DNA of 64,000 nucleotides from Gordonia hankookensis (GTDB lineage Bacteria > Actinomycetota > Actinomycetes > Mycobacteriales > Mycobacteriaceae). Position 1 is the stretch's first letter. Each line of letters starts with the position of its first letter. The stretch covers positions 248,001-312,000 of the forward strand of contig NZ_JACWMS010000002.1 of assembly GCF_014673215.1 (NCBI RefSeq), written 5' to 3'. Positions 8,339 to 17,423 of this stretch are shown piece after piece. A model generated the notes under the pieces. That model saw nothing but the letters and a program-made list of their open reading frames with translations. It was not told where the DNA came from and searched no databases. The position numbers and the translations under genes were made by a program.

Positions 8339-9240
8339 GCCGAGACTCCCAACTTCTGCTTCGCGATCTCTTCGCCGACCTTGGTGGCGGCGGCGGTCAT
8401 GATGTCGAGGTTGCCGGCGTACGGCGGCAGGAAGTCGCCTGCGCCCTCGACCTCGACGAAAATCGAGACCCGCGCGTGGCCACCGTTGAGCACCGACGGC
8501 GGATCGAACTGTGGATCCTGCAGCAGCCGGTAGCCCGGCACGTACGCCTGGATCTCCTTCTCGCGCTTGTGGATCGACTCGGCGATCGCGTCGGTGTCGG
8601 CATCCTCCGGGATCGCGCAGAAGATGGTGTCGCGCATGATCATCGGCGGATCGGCCGGGTTCAGGATGATGATCGCCTTGCCGCGGGCCGCCCCGCCGAT
8701 GGTCTCCACACCCTTCGACGTGGTCGCCGTGAACTCGTCGATGTTCGCGCGTGTCCCCGGGCCTGCCGACACCGATGCGACCGACGCGACGATCTCGGCG
8801 TAGGGCACCGGGACCACCGACGACACCGCGTGCACCATGGGGATCGTCGCCTGGCCACCGCAGGTGATCATGTTGGTGTTCGGTGCGTCGAGGTGCTCGC
8901 GGAGGTTCGCCGGCGGGACGACCGCCGGACCGACCGCGGCAGGGGTGAGATCCACCGCGGTGATCCCGGCCGCCTCGTACTTCGGGGCGTACTCGCGATG
9001 CACGTAGGCCGACGTCGCCTCGAAGATGAAGTCCGGATGTTCCGACGACGACAGGAGCTCGTCGGCCCCGCCGCTCATGGTGATCAGGCCGTGGTCGGCG
9101 GCCCGCTTCATGCCCTCGGAGTCGGCGTCGATGCCGACCATCCACCTCGGTTCGATGACCTCGGATCGTTCCAGCTTGTACATCAGGTCGGTGCCGATGT
9201 TGCCCGACCCGATGATCGCTGCGGTCAGCTTGGCTGCCAC
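8335..9240 (-). CDS. hsaG: Acylating acetaldehyde/propionaldehyde dehydrogenase
   Basis: Start chosen at GTG 9240 ([16 protein letters not shown]), 6 bases after AAGGAGG; upstream residues are not conserved. The 301-residue product has the NAD-binding [12 protein letters not shown] motif and the catalytic Cys in [12 protein letters not shown]. It oxidises the aldehyde handed over by HsaF to acetyl- or propionyl-CoA. It overlaps hsaF by four bases and follows hsaE by 86 bases, in one minus-strand operon behind KstR boxes. Confidence 0.95.
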   Translation of the reverse strand: MAAKLTAAIIGSGNIGTDLMYKLERSEVIEPRWMVGIDADSEGMKRAADHGLITMSGGADELLSSSEHPDFIFEATSAYVHREYAPKYEAAGITAVDLTPAAVGPAVVPPANLREHLDAPNTNMITCGGQATIPMVHAVSSVVPVPYAEIVASVASVSAGPGTRANIDEFTATTSKGVETIGGAARGKAIIILNPADPPMIMRDTIFCAIPEDADTDAIAESIHKREKEIQAYVPGYRLLQDPQFDPPSVLNGGHARVSIFVEVEGAGDFLPPYAGNLDIMTAAATKVGEEIAKQKLGVSA

Positions 9241-9326
9241 CTGCGCCTCCTTGCTCGTTCGTACATGTCGAAGTTCAGTTGTTCCGTTGTCGGCCGCCGG
9301 CCGAGTCGGCACCGCCGCCGGTCGGG

Positions 9327-10115
9327 CTAGTCGAAGTCCAGGGTCACGCTGCCCAGCCCCTCGAACTCGGCGACGAAATGGTCACCCGAGCTGATGTCGA
9401 TCGCGCGGGTCGCGGTGCCGGGCAAGATCACGTCGCCCTTGCGGAGTCGCACGCCGAAGCCCTCGACCTTGCGGGCCAGCCAGGAGACCGCGTTCAGCGG
9501 GTGCCCCAATACCGCCGACGAGTTGCCCTTGGCGATCACCTCACCATTACGGTGCAGCACGGCGTCGATGTTCCCGGTGTCGATCTCGCTGATCGGGACA
9601 CGTTGTTCGCCGAGAATCCAGCCACACGACGATGCGTTGTCGGCGATGGTGTCACACAGGGTGATCTTCCAGTCCTTGATGCGCGAGTCGATCAGCTCGA
9701 TCGACGGCACCACCCACTCGACCGCCTCGATCACGTCCTCGTTGGTACAACCCTCGCCGGGCAGATCGGCGCCGAGGATGAAGCCGACCTCCACCTCGAC
9801 ACGCGGAAAACAGAGCTTCTGCGCGTCGATCGGGGTCTTCTCGAAGTACTGCATCTCGTCGAGCAGATGGCCGTAGTCCGGCTCGTCGACGTTCATCATC
9901 TTCTGCATGGCCTCGGAGGCGAGGCCAACCTTGTGACCGGCAACCTTCGCGCCGGCATCGAGCCGTTTGCGGATGTTGATCAGCTGGATCTCGTAGGCGT
10001 CGACGACATCCAGGTCGGGATGGGTGTCGGTCGGCCGGTCGATCGCGACCGCGGTCTTCTCCGCGTTCCACAGATCGGCCGCGATCTGCTCACGAATTGC
10101 CTGGTCGACCGCCAC
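9327..10115 (-). CDS. hsaE: 2-hydroxypenta/hexa-2,4-dienoate hydratase
   Basis: A 262-residue member of the fumarylacetoacetate hydrolase/hydratase family (2-keto-4-pentenoate hydratase type). Typical segments are AGHKVGLAS, the acidic metal site [15 protein letters not shown] and [12 protein letters not shown]. It adds water to the hydroxydienoate made after HsaC/HsaD ring cleavage, giving the substrate of HsaF. The start is GTG 10115 with AAGGAG upstream. It is the first gene of the hsaE-hsaG-hsaF operon. Confidence 0.95.
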   Translation of the reverse strand: MAVDQAIREQIAADLWNAEKTAVAIDRPTDTHPDLDVVDAYEIQLINIRKRLDAGAKVAGHKVGLASEAMQKMMNVDEPDYGHLLDEMQYFEKTPIDAQKLCFPRVEVEVGFILGADLPGEGCTNEDVIEAVEWVVPSIELIDSRIKDWKITLCDTIADNASSCGWILGEQRVPISEIDTGNIDAVLHRNGEVIAKGNSSAVLGHPLNAVSWLARKVEGFGVRLRKGDVILPGTATRAIDISSGDHFVAEFEGLGSVTLDFD

Positions 10116-10170
10116 TTCGTCTCCTTCTCCGTTGCCTTCGGCCCGCCCGATGCGCTCCGGGCGCCATCGA

Positions 10171-10201
10171 GTGAACGTGTTCTAGTTTAGAACATGTTGC
10201 A
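10171..10201 (-). promoter_or_regulatory. Two KstR boxes upstream of hsaEGF
   Basis: TAGAACATGTTGCA at 10188-10201 matches the KstR core pattern TnnAACnnGTTnnA fully. GTGAACGTGTTCTA at 10171-10184 matches at all but the first base. They lie 56-86 bases upstream of the hsaE start at 10115, where a repressor would block the promoter. KstR is encoded in this window at 50082. Confidence 0.85.
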
Positions 10202-10257
10202 GATTCGCGACATGCCGCCGCCACTCCCCATCGGTCGAATGACGTCGCCAGATGAGG

Positions 10258-11082
10258 TCAGGCGTGCGAACCGCCGTCGACCCTCAGCTCGGTGCCGGTG
10301 ATGAACGCCGCGTCCTCGCTGGCCAGCATCGCGACCACACCCGCCACCACCTCCGGCGGAGCGAAACCACCACCGGCCAGCAGCGGCGTGGGGAACAGTG
10401 AGTAGTCGGCATCCTCGGGCAGGCCCGGTCCAACACTCTGTCCGCTCGCCCCGCTGCCGTCGGTCATCCCCGACGAGATCGATCCGGGCTGTACCGCGTT
10501 GAACCGGATGCCCGCCTTCCCGTATTCGGAGGCCAGGGCGTGGGTCATCGCCTGGATGCCCCCCTTGCTCGCCGCGTACGCGGCCATGTAGGGATGCGCG
10601 AATGCCGCAGAGGTCGAGCTGAAGTTCACCACCGCGGGTGACGATCCCTCGCGCAATGCCGGGATGGACTCACGGATCATCAGGAAGGTACCCGTGAGAT
10701 TGATCCGGATGACGCTCTCGAACAAATCCACCGACATCTCGTGGCTGTGCGCCGAACGCAGGATTCCCGCGGCGTTGACCAGGACGTCCAGGCCACCGAG
10801 CGACTCGACCGCCGCGGCAACACCCGCCCGGACCGATGCCTCGTCGGACACGTCGACGACAACAGTGGTCAGGGTCGCCGAGGCACCCGCCTTGTCCTTG
10901 GTGTCGGCCAGGCCAGCCTCGCTCACATCGGCCGCGACAACCTGCGCCCCTTCCTCGAGCATCCGCAGTGTGGTCGCCTGACCGATCCCCGAACCCGCAC
11001 CGGTGATCAGGACCCGGCGTCCCCCATACCGCTGTCCCACGCGGTGTCGTCCACCGTGTTGCTGTCCGCTGCCTGGCTGCAT
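10258..11082 (-). CDS. Short-chain dehydrogenase, possibly hydroxysteroid-type
   Basis: Start set at ATG 11082, preceded by AAAGGGAGAA; a longer frame to 11157 carries a Trp- and Arg-rich tail that looks non-coding. The 274-residue product has the classical SDR features: TGAGSGIG cofactor motif, NAAG, Ser in FSSTSA and YAASK. A glycine-rich insert after the active site (GSGASGQSVGPG) is unusual. It is divergent from kshA with a 188-base regulatory gap. A hydroxysteroid dehydrogenase role is likely from context; the position of the hydroxyl cannot be told. Confidence 0.87.
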   Translation of the reverse strand: MQPGSGQQHGGRHRVGQRYGGRRVLITGAGSGIGQATTLRMLEEGAQVVAADVSEAGLADTKDKAGASATLTTVVVDVSDEASVRAGVAAAVESLGGLDVLVNAAGILRSAHSHEMSVDLFESVIRINLTGTFLMIRESIPALREGSSPAVVNFSSTSAAFAHPYMAAYAASKGGIQAMTHALASEYGKAGIRFNAVQPGSISSGMTDGSGASGQSVGPGLPEDADYSLFPTPLLAGGGFAPPEVVAGVVAMLASEDAAFITGTELRVDGGSHA

Positions 11083-11154
11083 CGCAGTTCTCCCTTTCTC
11101 GGCGCTACCCCAGCGATACCACCAGACGACGTCGTCGCGGGTGCAATCGGCATC

Positions 11155-11194
11155 CACTCAGCGGGAAGCCGGAATTCCCGCCCACTGACCGGGA
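11155..11194. promoter_or_regulatory. Motif pair in the kshA promoter region
   Basis: CACTCAGCGGGA (11155-11166) and the related CACTGACCGGGA (11183-11194) lie 28 bases apart in the gap between the divergent SDR and kshA. An inverted repeat GCGGGAA/TTCCCGC (11161-11181) overlaps them. The first 12-mer recurs exactly at 17347 before hsaB, and a near-copy is before kshB at 30597. No KstR box is visible in this gap. I infer a local regulator site. Confidence 0.45.
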
Positions 11195-11270
11195 AGGAGC
11201 CGTTCGGTTGCGACGGGTTCCGACCACCATCGAGAACGTCACCAGTCCGCCTGGAGAGTTGGAGGTCTCG

Positions 11271-12446
11271 ATGCTGGGTCACACGACGAATGGTCAATCC
11301 CCCTCGGAAACGGAGGGGTTCAGAACAATCGAAGCGGCGGCCGCACCTGCCCGCTTCGCCCGCGGCTGGCACTGCCTCGGGCTGCTCGACACCTTCCGGG
11401 ACGGTCGACCTCACCAGGTGAAGGCCTTCGGCACCACGCTGGTGGTCTTCGCGGCGCAGGAGACCGGCAAGCTCCACATCCTCGACGCCTACTGCCGGCA
11501 CATGGGCGGAAACCTCGCGCTCGGCACCATCAAGGGCGACTCGATCGCCTGCCCCTTCCACGACTGGCGGTGGGGCGGCAACGGTCGCTGCACCGACATC
11601 CCCTACGCCAAACGGGTCCCCCCGGTGGCGAAGACCCGGTCGTGGCCGACGCTCGAGCGCAACGGTCAGCTCTTCGTGTGGCATGACCCGCAGGGCAGCA
11701 AGCCAACCGACGACGTGACGATCCCCGAGATCGAGGGATTCGGAAGTCCGGAATGGACCGGCTGGACGTGGAACTCATTGCTTGTCGAAGGGTCTCACTG
11801 CCGCGAGATCGTCGACAACGTGGTGGACATGGCGCACTTCTTCTACGTTCACTACGCATTCCCCCGCTACTTCAAGAACGTCTTCGAGGGCCACGTCGCC
11901 ACGCAGTACATGCGATCCACTCCTCGCCAGGACATCGAGGTGGGGACGAACTACGACGATCCGAACTCCACGTTGCGTTCCGACGCATCGTATTTCGGTC
12001 CGTCTTACATGATCGACTGGCTGTGGAGCGAGGCCCAGGGCATGACGATCGAGACCGTCTTGATCAACTGCCACTATCCCGTAACGTCGAATTCCTTTGT
12101 GCTGCAGTACGGCGCGATGGTCAAGAAGCCCGAGGGCATGTCCGACGAGGCGGCGGCCGGCATGGCCGCGCAGTTCGCGCAGGGGGTGGAGATGGGCTTC
12201 GAGCAGGACATCGAGATCTGGAAGAACAAGGCGCCCATCGACAACCCCCTGCTATCCGAGGAGGACGGTCCGGTGTACCAGCTGCGCCGCTGGTACGAGC
12301 AGTTCTATGTCGACGTCGACGAGGTCACCGACGACATGACCAACCGCTTCGAGTTCGAGATCGACACCGAGCGGGCGGTACAGAGTTGGGAGGCCGAGGT
12401 CGCCGAGAACATCGCCAACAGCAACACAGTGCAAGCGCACGCCTGA
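11271..12446 (+). CDS. kshA: 3-ketosteroid 9-alpha-hydroxylase, oxygenase (Rieske) component
   Basis: ATG 11271 is preceded by GGAGG at good spacing, giving 391 residues, close to known KshA. The Rieske cluster site is Cys75-x-His77 and Cys94-x2-His97 (CRHMGG, CPFHDW). The mononuclear iron site has His189 and His194 in DMAHFFYVHYAFP, with a later acidic ligand expected near FEQDIE. KshA hydroxylates C9 of a 3-ketosteroid; with the delta-1 double bond made by KstD this opens ring B spontaneously. Electrons come from the KshB reductase (30704-31771). It heads an operon with hsaA (58-base gap) and hsaC. The family has several paralogues with different steroid preference, so the preferred side chain is open. 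Confidence 0.93.
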   Translation: MLGHTTNGQSPSETEGFRTIEAAAAPARFARGWHCLGLLDTFRDGRPHQVKAFGTTLVVFAAQETGKLHILDAYCRHMGGNLALGTIKGDSIACPFHDWRWGGNGRCTDIPYAKRVPPVAKTRSWPTLERNGQLFVWHDPQGSKPTDDVTIPEIEGFGSPEWTGWTWNSLLVEGSHCREIVDNVVDMAHFFYVHYAFPRYFKNVFEGHVATQYMRSTPRQDIEVGTNYDDPNSTLRSDASYFGPSYMIDWLWSEAQGMTIETVLINCHYPVTSNSFVLQYGAMVKKPEGMSDEAAAGMAAQFAQGVEMGFEQDIEIWKNKAPIDNPLLSEEDGPVYQLRRWYEQFYVDVDEVTDDMTNRFEFEIDTERAVQSWEAEVAENIANSNTVQAHA

Positions 12447-12504
12447 CCGCTCCGACCACGGGCGCCGGTTTCACCGAACACCACACGAGCACGAGGACAC
12501 GAAC

Positions 12505-13683
12505 ATGAACGAAGCACTCGAGAACATCACCGCGCTGGCCGAGGAGATCCGCGGTCAGGCGGACGAAGCCGAGCGGATCGGCCGGCTGCCCGACGAGACC
12601 GCGAAGAAACTCAAGGCCGCCGGACCCATCCGCCTGTTGCAGCCCAAGAAGTACGGCGGCTATGAAGCTCATCCGCGGGAGTTCGCCGAAACCGTGATGG
12701 CGGCCGCCGCACTCGACGGCGCGACCGGCTGGGTCTGCGGCATCGTCGGCGTCCACCCGTGGCAGTTGGCTTTCGCGGATCCGAAGGTCCAGGAAGAGGT
12801 CTGGGGTACCGACAACGACACCTGGATGGCGTCACCGTATGCCCCGACGGGGCTGGCCGTCCCGGTCGACGGCGGATACGTCTTCAACGGCCGCTGGCAA
12901 TTCAGTTCCGGCACCGATCACTGCGACTGGATCTTCCTCGGTGCGCTGCTCGGCACGGCCGACGGCTCGATCGCCGACCCCCCGACGATGTTGCACATGA
13001 TCCTTCCCCGCAGCGACTACCAGATCGTCGACGACTCATGGAATGTGGTCGGCCTCAAGGGAACCGGTTCCAAGGACATCATCGTCAAGGATGCGTTCGT
13101 CCCCTCGTACCGCGTGATGAACGGCGACCAGGTGATCGACGGCAGCGCGCAGCGCGAGTACGGCGTCACCGAGACCCTCTACAAGATGCCGTGGTCCAAC
13201 ATGTTCCCGCTGGGCATCTCCTCGGCGGTCATCGGGATCGCCGAGGGCGCGCTCGCCGCCCACCTCGACTATCAGCGCGAACGTGTCGGCGCCCAGGGGG
13301 CCGCCATCAAGGACGACCCCTACGTCCTGTTCGCGGTCGGCGAGGCCGCAGCAGACATCAACGCGGCCCGGCAGGAGCTGCTGGCCACCGTCGACACCAT
13401 GTGGGACATCGTCGACGCCGGCAAGGAGGTGTCGTTCGACCAGAGGGCTGCCGGGCGACGGACCCAGGTGCGGGCCGCATGGCGGGCCGTGATGGCGGTC
13501 GATCAGATCTTTGCGCGCTCCGGGGGCAACGCCCTGCGCATGGACAAGCCACTGCAGCGATTCTGGCGCGACGCACACGCCGGACTGAACCACGCAATTC
13601 ACGTGCCGAGCACGGTCTATCACGCCTCTGCCCTCAGCTCGCTCGGCATCGAGCCGCCCGAGCCGCTGCAGAAGATGATCTGA
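12505..13683 (+). CDS. hsaA: Flavin-dependent 3-HSA monooxygenase, oxygenase component
   Basis: A 392-residue member of the group D flavin monooxygenases with an acyl-CoA dehydrogenase fold. Diagnostic stretches are GRLPDETAKKLKAAG, LLQPKKYGGYE, GWVCGIVGVHPW, GLKGTGSKDI and QRFWRDAHAGLNHA with the conserved C-terminal His. HsaA hydroxylates the phenol 3-HSA to the catechol 3,4-DHSA using reduced flavin from HsaB. It lies between kshA and hsaC on the plus strand. Compared with my recollection of the M. tuberculosis protein it is clearly homologous but diverged, which fits a second, paralogous hsa set. Confidence 0.9.
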   Translation: MNEALENITALAEEIRGQADEAERIGRLPDETAKKLKAAGPIRLLQPKKYGGYEAHPREFAETVMAAAALDGATGWVCGIVGVHPWQLAFADPKVQEEVWGTDNDTWMASPYAPTGLAVPVDGGYVFNGRWQFSSGTDHCDWIFLGALLGTADGSIADPPTMLHMILPRSDYQIVDDSWNVVGLKGTGSKDIIVKDAFVPSYRVMNGDQVIDGSAQREYGVTETLYKMPWSNMFPLGISSAVIGIAEGALAAHLDYQRERVGAQGAAIKDDPYVLFAVGEAAADINAARQELLATVDTMWDIVDAGKEVSFDQRAAGRRTQVRAAWRAVMAVDQIFARSGGNALRMDKPLQRFWRDAHAGLNHAIHVPSTVYHASALSSLGIEPPEPLQKMI

Positions 13684-13725
13684 CCGGAAATCACACGGAA
13701 CAACATGACCGACAAAGGAATCGAC

Positions 13726-14631
13726 ATGACAGAGATCAAAGGACTGGGCTACCTCAAGATCCAGACCAACGACATCGACCGATGGCGCACCTTCGCCTTC
13801 GACGTGTTGGGGTTCGCCCAGGGCAGCGGTCCCGACGAGAACGCCCTGTACCTCCGCATGGATGAGCGCGCAGCCCGCATCGTCGTCGTCGCGGGAGACA
13901 CCGACGAGGTCGTCGAGATCGGCTGGGAGGTCCGCGACGGAGCGGCGCTCGCGCGAGTCCAGTCCGCGCTGGAACGGGCCGGCGTTGCCGTGAAGCCGTT
14001 GTCCGTCGAAGAGGCCGAGGTCCGCCGCGTCGAGCAGGTCATCTCCTTCACAGATCCGACCGGGGCCAACGTCGAGGTGTTCCACGGACCGGTCCTGGAT
14101 CACAGCCCGATCGTCACCCCGTTCGGAGCGACCTTCGTCACCGGCGCACAGGGCCTCGGACACGTCGTACTGCCCACCACGGACCCCGTCGGGGCGCTCG
14201 ATTTCTATACCGATGTCCTCGGGTTCCTGCCTCGCGGAGCGATGCGCCTCCCGGCGCCACCGGAGTTCGGCCCGATGCGAATCCGGTTCCTCGGCATCAA
14301 CGAGCGCCACCACAGCCTCGCCCTCTGCCCCGCGCCCCACGGCGGAGCACCGGGTCTCATCCACGTGATGGTCGAGGTCGACTCCCTCGACGCGGTCGGC
14401 CAGGCCCTCGACCGTGTCGTCAAGGACGGCTTCTCCGTCTCGTCCACGCTGGGCAGGCACACCAACGACAAGATGGTGTCGTTCTACGTCCGAGCCCCCG
14501 GTGGGTGGGACATCGAGTTCGGTACCGACGGCATGAAGGTGGACGAGGCCCACTACACGGCCGAGGAGATCACCGCCGACAGCTACTGGGGTCACGACTG
14601 GTCGGGCAGCGAGCCGCTGGCCGCGATGTAG
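13726..14631 (+). CDS. hsaC: Extradiol dioxygenase cleaving 3,4-DHSA
   Basis: ATG 13726 follows AAAGGA; the upstream ATG at 13705 lacks a site. The 301-residue type I extradiol dioxygenase has two vicinal-oxygen-chelate halves. The iron ligands are His146 (GLGHVVLP), His213 (LIHVMVE) and Glu264 (WDIEFGTD), with the active-site stretch RHHSLALCPAPHG. It splits the steroid catechol ring A between C4 and C5, giving 4,9-DSHA for HsaD. It is the last gene of kshA-hsaA-hsaC and is followed by a terminator-like hairpin. Confidence 0.93.
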   Translation: MTEIKGLGYLKIQTNDIDRWRTFAFDVLGFAQGSGPDENALYLRMDERAARIVVVAGDTDEVVEIGWEVRDGAALARVQSALERAGVAVKPLSVEEAEVRRVEQVISFTDPTGANVEVFHGPVLDHSPIVTPFGATFVTGAQGLGHVVLPTTDPVGALDFYTDVLGFLPRGAMRLPAPPEFGPMRIRFLGINERHHSLALCPAPHGGAPGLIHVMVEVDSLDAVGQALDRVVKDGFSVSSTLGRHTNDKMVSFYVRAPGGWDIEFGTDGMKVDEAHYTAEEITADSYWGHDWSGSEPLAAM

Positions 14632-14656
14632 CAGCGATCTGCAGTCATGAGACAGG

Positions 14657-14688
14657 CGGGGCGTTTCACCTGAGGGTGGGACGCCCCG
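14657..14688 (+). terminator. Rho-independent-like hairpin after hsaC
   Basis: CGGGGCGT and ACGCCCCG form a perfect 8-base stem around a 16-base loop, followed by TCTT. It sits 26 bases after the hsaC stop. Confidence 0.6.
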
Positions 14689-14754
14689 TCTTCGTCACGA
14701 GGTGCCGGCCGGGGCCGCCCGAGATTTGTGTGACAGCGCCCACATTATGTGTTA

Positions 14755-14779
14755 CTAATAGGCATATGCCTATTAGGCA
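14755..14779. promoter_or_regulatory. Double palindromic operator upstream of the IclR gene
   Basis: Positions 14755-14776 are a perfect 22-base palindrome centred on GGCATATGCC. It overlaps a second dyad, ATGCCTATTAGGCAT (14765-14779). The half-site TGCCTA/TAGGCA is thus present three times. It starts 69 bases upstream of the IclR start, as expected for an autoregulated IclR operator, and is 124 bases downstream of hsaC. Confidence 0.75.
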
Positions 14780-14823
14780 TAGCGTGCAGCCCGCACTCCT
14801 CACCGCTCCCCCATGGAGGTGTC

Positions 14824-15684
14824 ATGACCCTCGAGATGGAGACATCCACCCCGAATGCCGTACTCGACCGCGTATCCCTCGTCCTCGACGCATTCGACGG
14901 ACCAGGCCGGCTCACCCTCGCCCAGATCGTGCGGCGCACCGGCCTCCCGCGATCGTCGGCCCATCGAATGTTGGAACGTCTGGTCGCGCTGAGGTGGCTA
15001 CGTCGGCAGGGACGTGACTACGAACTGGGTATCCGCTTGATGGAACTGGGCTCGATCGCAGTCCATCAGGATCGCCTTCACGAGGCGGCCCTCCCGTTCC
15101 TGCACGAGTTGCACCGGACCACAGGATTCGTCGTCCATCTCGCGATCCTCGACGGATCCGACGTGGTGTACCTGGAGAAGATCGGTGGCACCCTCGCGGC
15201 CGCCATCCCGACCCGGGTGGGCGGCCGCCAGCCGGCTCACTGCACCGCGGTCGGCAAGGCGATCCTCGCGCACTCGGGGCAGGTGGACACCCGGGAACCC
15301 GAAGCAGGCGGACCGCTGCCCCAGAAGACGCGCTACTCCATCTCGACGCGCTCTCGGCTCGAAACCGAACTCGTCAAGATCCGCACCCACGGAATCGCCT
15401 ACGAGCGTGAAGAGTCGCTCCCCGGCATCGGCTGTGTCGCGGCGCCGATCGGCGACATCGACGAGGCCGTCGCCGCGGTATCGGTCTGCGGTCCCGCAGA
15501 TCGGATGAACTTCGATCACCGGCTGGCGGCACCCGTGCGCATGACGGCCTTGGCCATCTGGCGCAACCTGGAGGGCGGATCGGGCCGGGTGGTGCCCACC
15601 CTGCAGCGCAGGCATCAGCATCTCGGGATGCGTAGGGCGTCGGTCTCCCCGATCAGCGGCGCGCCGACCCGCGTGGCGCGATGA
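14824..15684 (+). CDS. IclR-family transcriptional regulator
   Basis: ATG 14824 has GGAGG just upstream; a second ATG at 14836 is possible. The 286-residue protein has an N-terminal winged helix (TLAQIVRRTGLPRSSAHRML) and a C-terminal IclR effector domain (AHCTAVGKAIL; GIAYEREESLPGIGCVAAPI). IclR proteins often control aromatic-acid and catabolic operons. The gene overlaps the following hydrolase by four bases, so they are co-transcribed. Its perfect operator just upstream suggests autoregulation, and its position directly after kshA-hsaA-hsaC suggests it may also act on that operon. Confidence 0.92.
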   Translation: MTLEMETSTPNAVLDRVSLVLDAFDGPGRLTLAQIVRRTGLPRSSAHRMLERLVALRWLRRQGRDYELGIRLMELGSIAVHQDRLHEAALPFLHELHRTTGFVVHLAILDGSDVVYLEKIGGTLAAAIPTRVGGRQPAHCTAVGKAILAHSGQVDTREPEAGGPLPQKTRYSISTRSRLETELVKIRTHGIAYEREESLPGIGCVAAPIGDIDEAVAAVSVCGPADRMNFDHRLAAPVRMTALAIWRNLEGGSGRVVPTLQRRHQHLGMRRASVSPISGAPTRVAR

Positions 15685-16613
15685 TCGACCCGGGAGTCGC
15701 GGCCATCCTGCCTCGCCTGAACGGGGGATTTCCGCGCGTGGAGACGATGTCGGCCCCGGCGGCGCGGGCAGCCATCCGTGCCCGGCTACAAACCGGTCCG
15801 GAGCCCGTGCCGGTGGCCCGCGTCCATGATCGGACGGTCCCCGGGCCTGGTGGCGAGATCCCGGTCCGGATCTACTGGCCCCTGGACGACGACGTCGAGA
15901 CCGCACGAGCGCTGATCGTGTTCGCCCACGGCGGCGGTTTCGTGTTCTGTGACCTCGACAGTCATGACGACCTCTGTCGTTCGATGGCGAACGGGACCGG
16001 CGCCGTCGTCGTGTCCGTCGACTATCGTCGCGCTCCCGAACATCCGTGGCCGGCTGCTGCCCATGATGTCCACGCCGTCACGATGTGGGCGTCCGAGGTG
16101 GCCTCCGACCTGGGCGCGGATCCGGAGCGCCTGATCGTGGCCGGTGACAGCGCAGGCGGGAATCTCGCCGCCGTCGCGTCGCTGCTGGCCCGCGAGGCAG
16201 GCAAACCCCGTATTCGTGCGCAGGCGCTGCTCTACCCGGTCGTTGCCGCTGACTTCACCAGTGACTCATACGTCCGGTTCGCCGACGGCCACTACAACAC
16301 GGCAGCCGCGATGAGATGGTACTGGGATCAGTACGTCCCGAACCCCGAGGACCGCACACACCCCCACGCCTCTCCCATTCGCGCGGACCTCGCAGGCCTG
16401 CCCCCGACACTCGTGATCACTGCCGGGCATGACCCGCTGTGGTCGGAAGGCGCCGACCTCGCGCGTGCGCTCGACGCGGCCGGGGTCCGCACCGTCCACC
16501 ATGACCACGCAGGCGCCATCCACGGATTCATGACGATGCCCGTTCTCGACCTGTGTGAAACCGCACGCATACAGGCTTGGGCCGATCTTCGCGCCCTGGT
16601 GGATCAGGTCTGA
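15681..16613 (+). CDS. Alpha/beta-hydrolase, hormone-sensitive-lipase type esterase
   Basis: A 310-residue HSL-family enzyme. The oxyanion motif HGGGF, the nucleophile in GDSAGG, the Asp in GHDPLWSEG and the His in AIHGFM make a complete catalytic set. No signal peptide is seen, so it is cytoplasmic. The ATG overlaps the IclR stop by four bases. In this context it could hydrolyse steroid esters or a lactone formed by the Baeyer-Villiger enzyme at 18010; that is inference. It is convergent with the PadR gene, six bases apart. Confidence 0.9.
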   Translation: MIDPGVAAILPRLNGGFPRVETMSAPAARAAIRARLQTGPEPVPVARVHDRTVPGPGGEIPVRIYWPLDDDVETARALIVFAHGGGFVFCDLDSHDDLCRSMANGTGAVVVSVDYRRAPEHPWPAAAHDVHAVTMWASEVASDLGADPERLIVAGDSAGGNLAAVASLLAREAGKPRIRAQALLYPVVAADFTSDSYVRFADGHYNTAAAMRWYWDQYVPNPEDRTHPHASPIRADLAGLPPTLVITAGHDPLWSEGADLARALDAAGVRTVHHDHAGAIHGFMTMPVLDLCETARIQAWADLRALVDQV

Positions 16614-16619
16614 GATCGA

Positions 16620-17297
16620 TCAGTCGTCGTGTTCGGTTGCGCGGACCTGCTTCTCGACCTCGCGCCAGTGTCCCGGTCGTGGGCGGGGGAAGCTCTCACC
16701 GTGCTTGCCCGCGGTGAAAATCTCTTCGGCGCCGTCGATCTCGTCGATCAGCTCCAGCGCCAGTTCCCGTTCGTTGGCGTAATAGCGCTCGGCCCATCGC
16801 ATCGCGATCCGTGCGTACGCCCACGCCGGTTCCGCCTCGGCAGCGGCGGCATCGACGGCGACCCTGTGCTGCAACGCCTCAACCCGCTCCACATGTTCAC
16901 GGAGCATCGCCTTGACTGTCTCCGGCGTACTGAGGTGGCCGAATGCGGTCCGCAGCAACACGCCGTGCTTGAGCATCGGAGGATCCACCGGTGCATCGAG
17001 CGCCCAGATGCGCACCGCCCGCCGGCCGGTATCGGTGATCTTGTAGACCCTACGATTGCGGCCACCATCGCCGGTGGCCATCCGCGACGTGGCGTACCCG
17101 TGGTTCTCGATCCGTTTGAGCTCGGAATAGACCTGGCTGAACGACGGACTCCAGTAATAGTGACGAAGGCTCCAGTCCGCCCACTTCTTGATGTCGTACC
17201 CGGAGACCTCTTCCTCGTACGCGAGCATGCAGAGGACAGCCCATGAGGTCGGAGGAAGATTGGGCAGGTCCTCGAAGTCGACTTTTTCCGAGGTCAC
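16620..17297 (-). CDS. PadR-family transcriptional regulator
   Basis: Start proposed at GTG 17297 (VTSEKVDFED), giving 225 residues; the frame stays open further upstream but runs antisense to hsaB. The N-terminal winged helix (SWAVLCMLAYEEEVSGYDIKK in part, then WSPSFSQVYSELKRIENHGY) is typical of PadR, followed by a C-terminal helical dimerisation domain (LREHVERVEALQHRVAVDAAAAEAEPAW). PadR proteins respond to phenolic acids or drugs. It is divergent from hsaB, whose promoter it probably controls. No good ribosome site precedes the GTG, so translation may be leaderless. Confidence 0.87.
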   Translation of the reverse strand: MTSEKVDFEDLPNLPPTSWAVLCMLAYEEEVSGYDIKKWADWSLRHYYWSPSFSQVYSELKRIENHGYATSRMATGDGGRNRRVYKITDTGRRAVRIWALDAPVDPPMLKHGVLLRTAFGHLSTPETVKAMLREHVERVEALQHRVAVDAAAAEAEPAWAYARIAMRWAERYYANERELALELIDEIDGAEEIFTAGKHGESFPRPRPGHWREVEKQVRATEHDD

Positions 17298-17346
17298 GCG
17301 CAAAATGCTACCAACCTGGTGGCCGGAGGCTCGCGACGTGGCCGCG

Positions 17347-17358
17347 CACTCAGCGGGA
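17347..17358. promoter_or_regulatory. CACTCAGCGGGA motif upstream of hsaB
   Basis: This 12-mer is identical to 11155-11166 before kshA. It lies 66 bases upstream of the hsaB start, in the gap shared with the PadR gene. It is a candidate common operator for the two components of ring hydroxylation. Confidence 0.45.
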
Positions 17359-17423
17359 CAGCCCGTTGATTCGTCGACGCGCGGAACTGATTCTGTTGTA
17401 ACACGGCAACTTTCGGAGGAATC

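Noticed and set aside
8339-9145. In-frame open extension upstream of hsaF across hsaG on the same strand
   Set aside because: The translation is Arg/Gly/His-rich without family similarity and runs out of frame through hsaG. The conserved ATG at 8338 with TGA overlap is the real start.
13036-14595. 519-residue open frame antisense to hsaA/hsaC
   Set aside because: Its long size comes from the GC-rich third codon positions of the real genes. The sense strand encodes all catalytic residues of HsaC.
17298-17330. KstR box before hsaB (CCAACCTGGTGG)
   Set aside because: The second half-site is GGT instead of GTT and the flanks do not fit TnnAACnnGTTnnA, so I do not count it.
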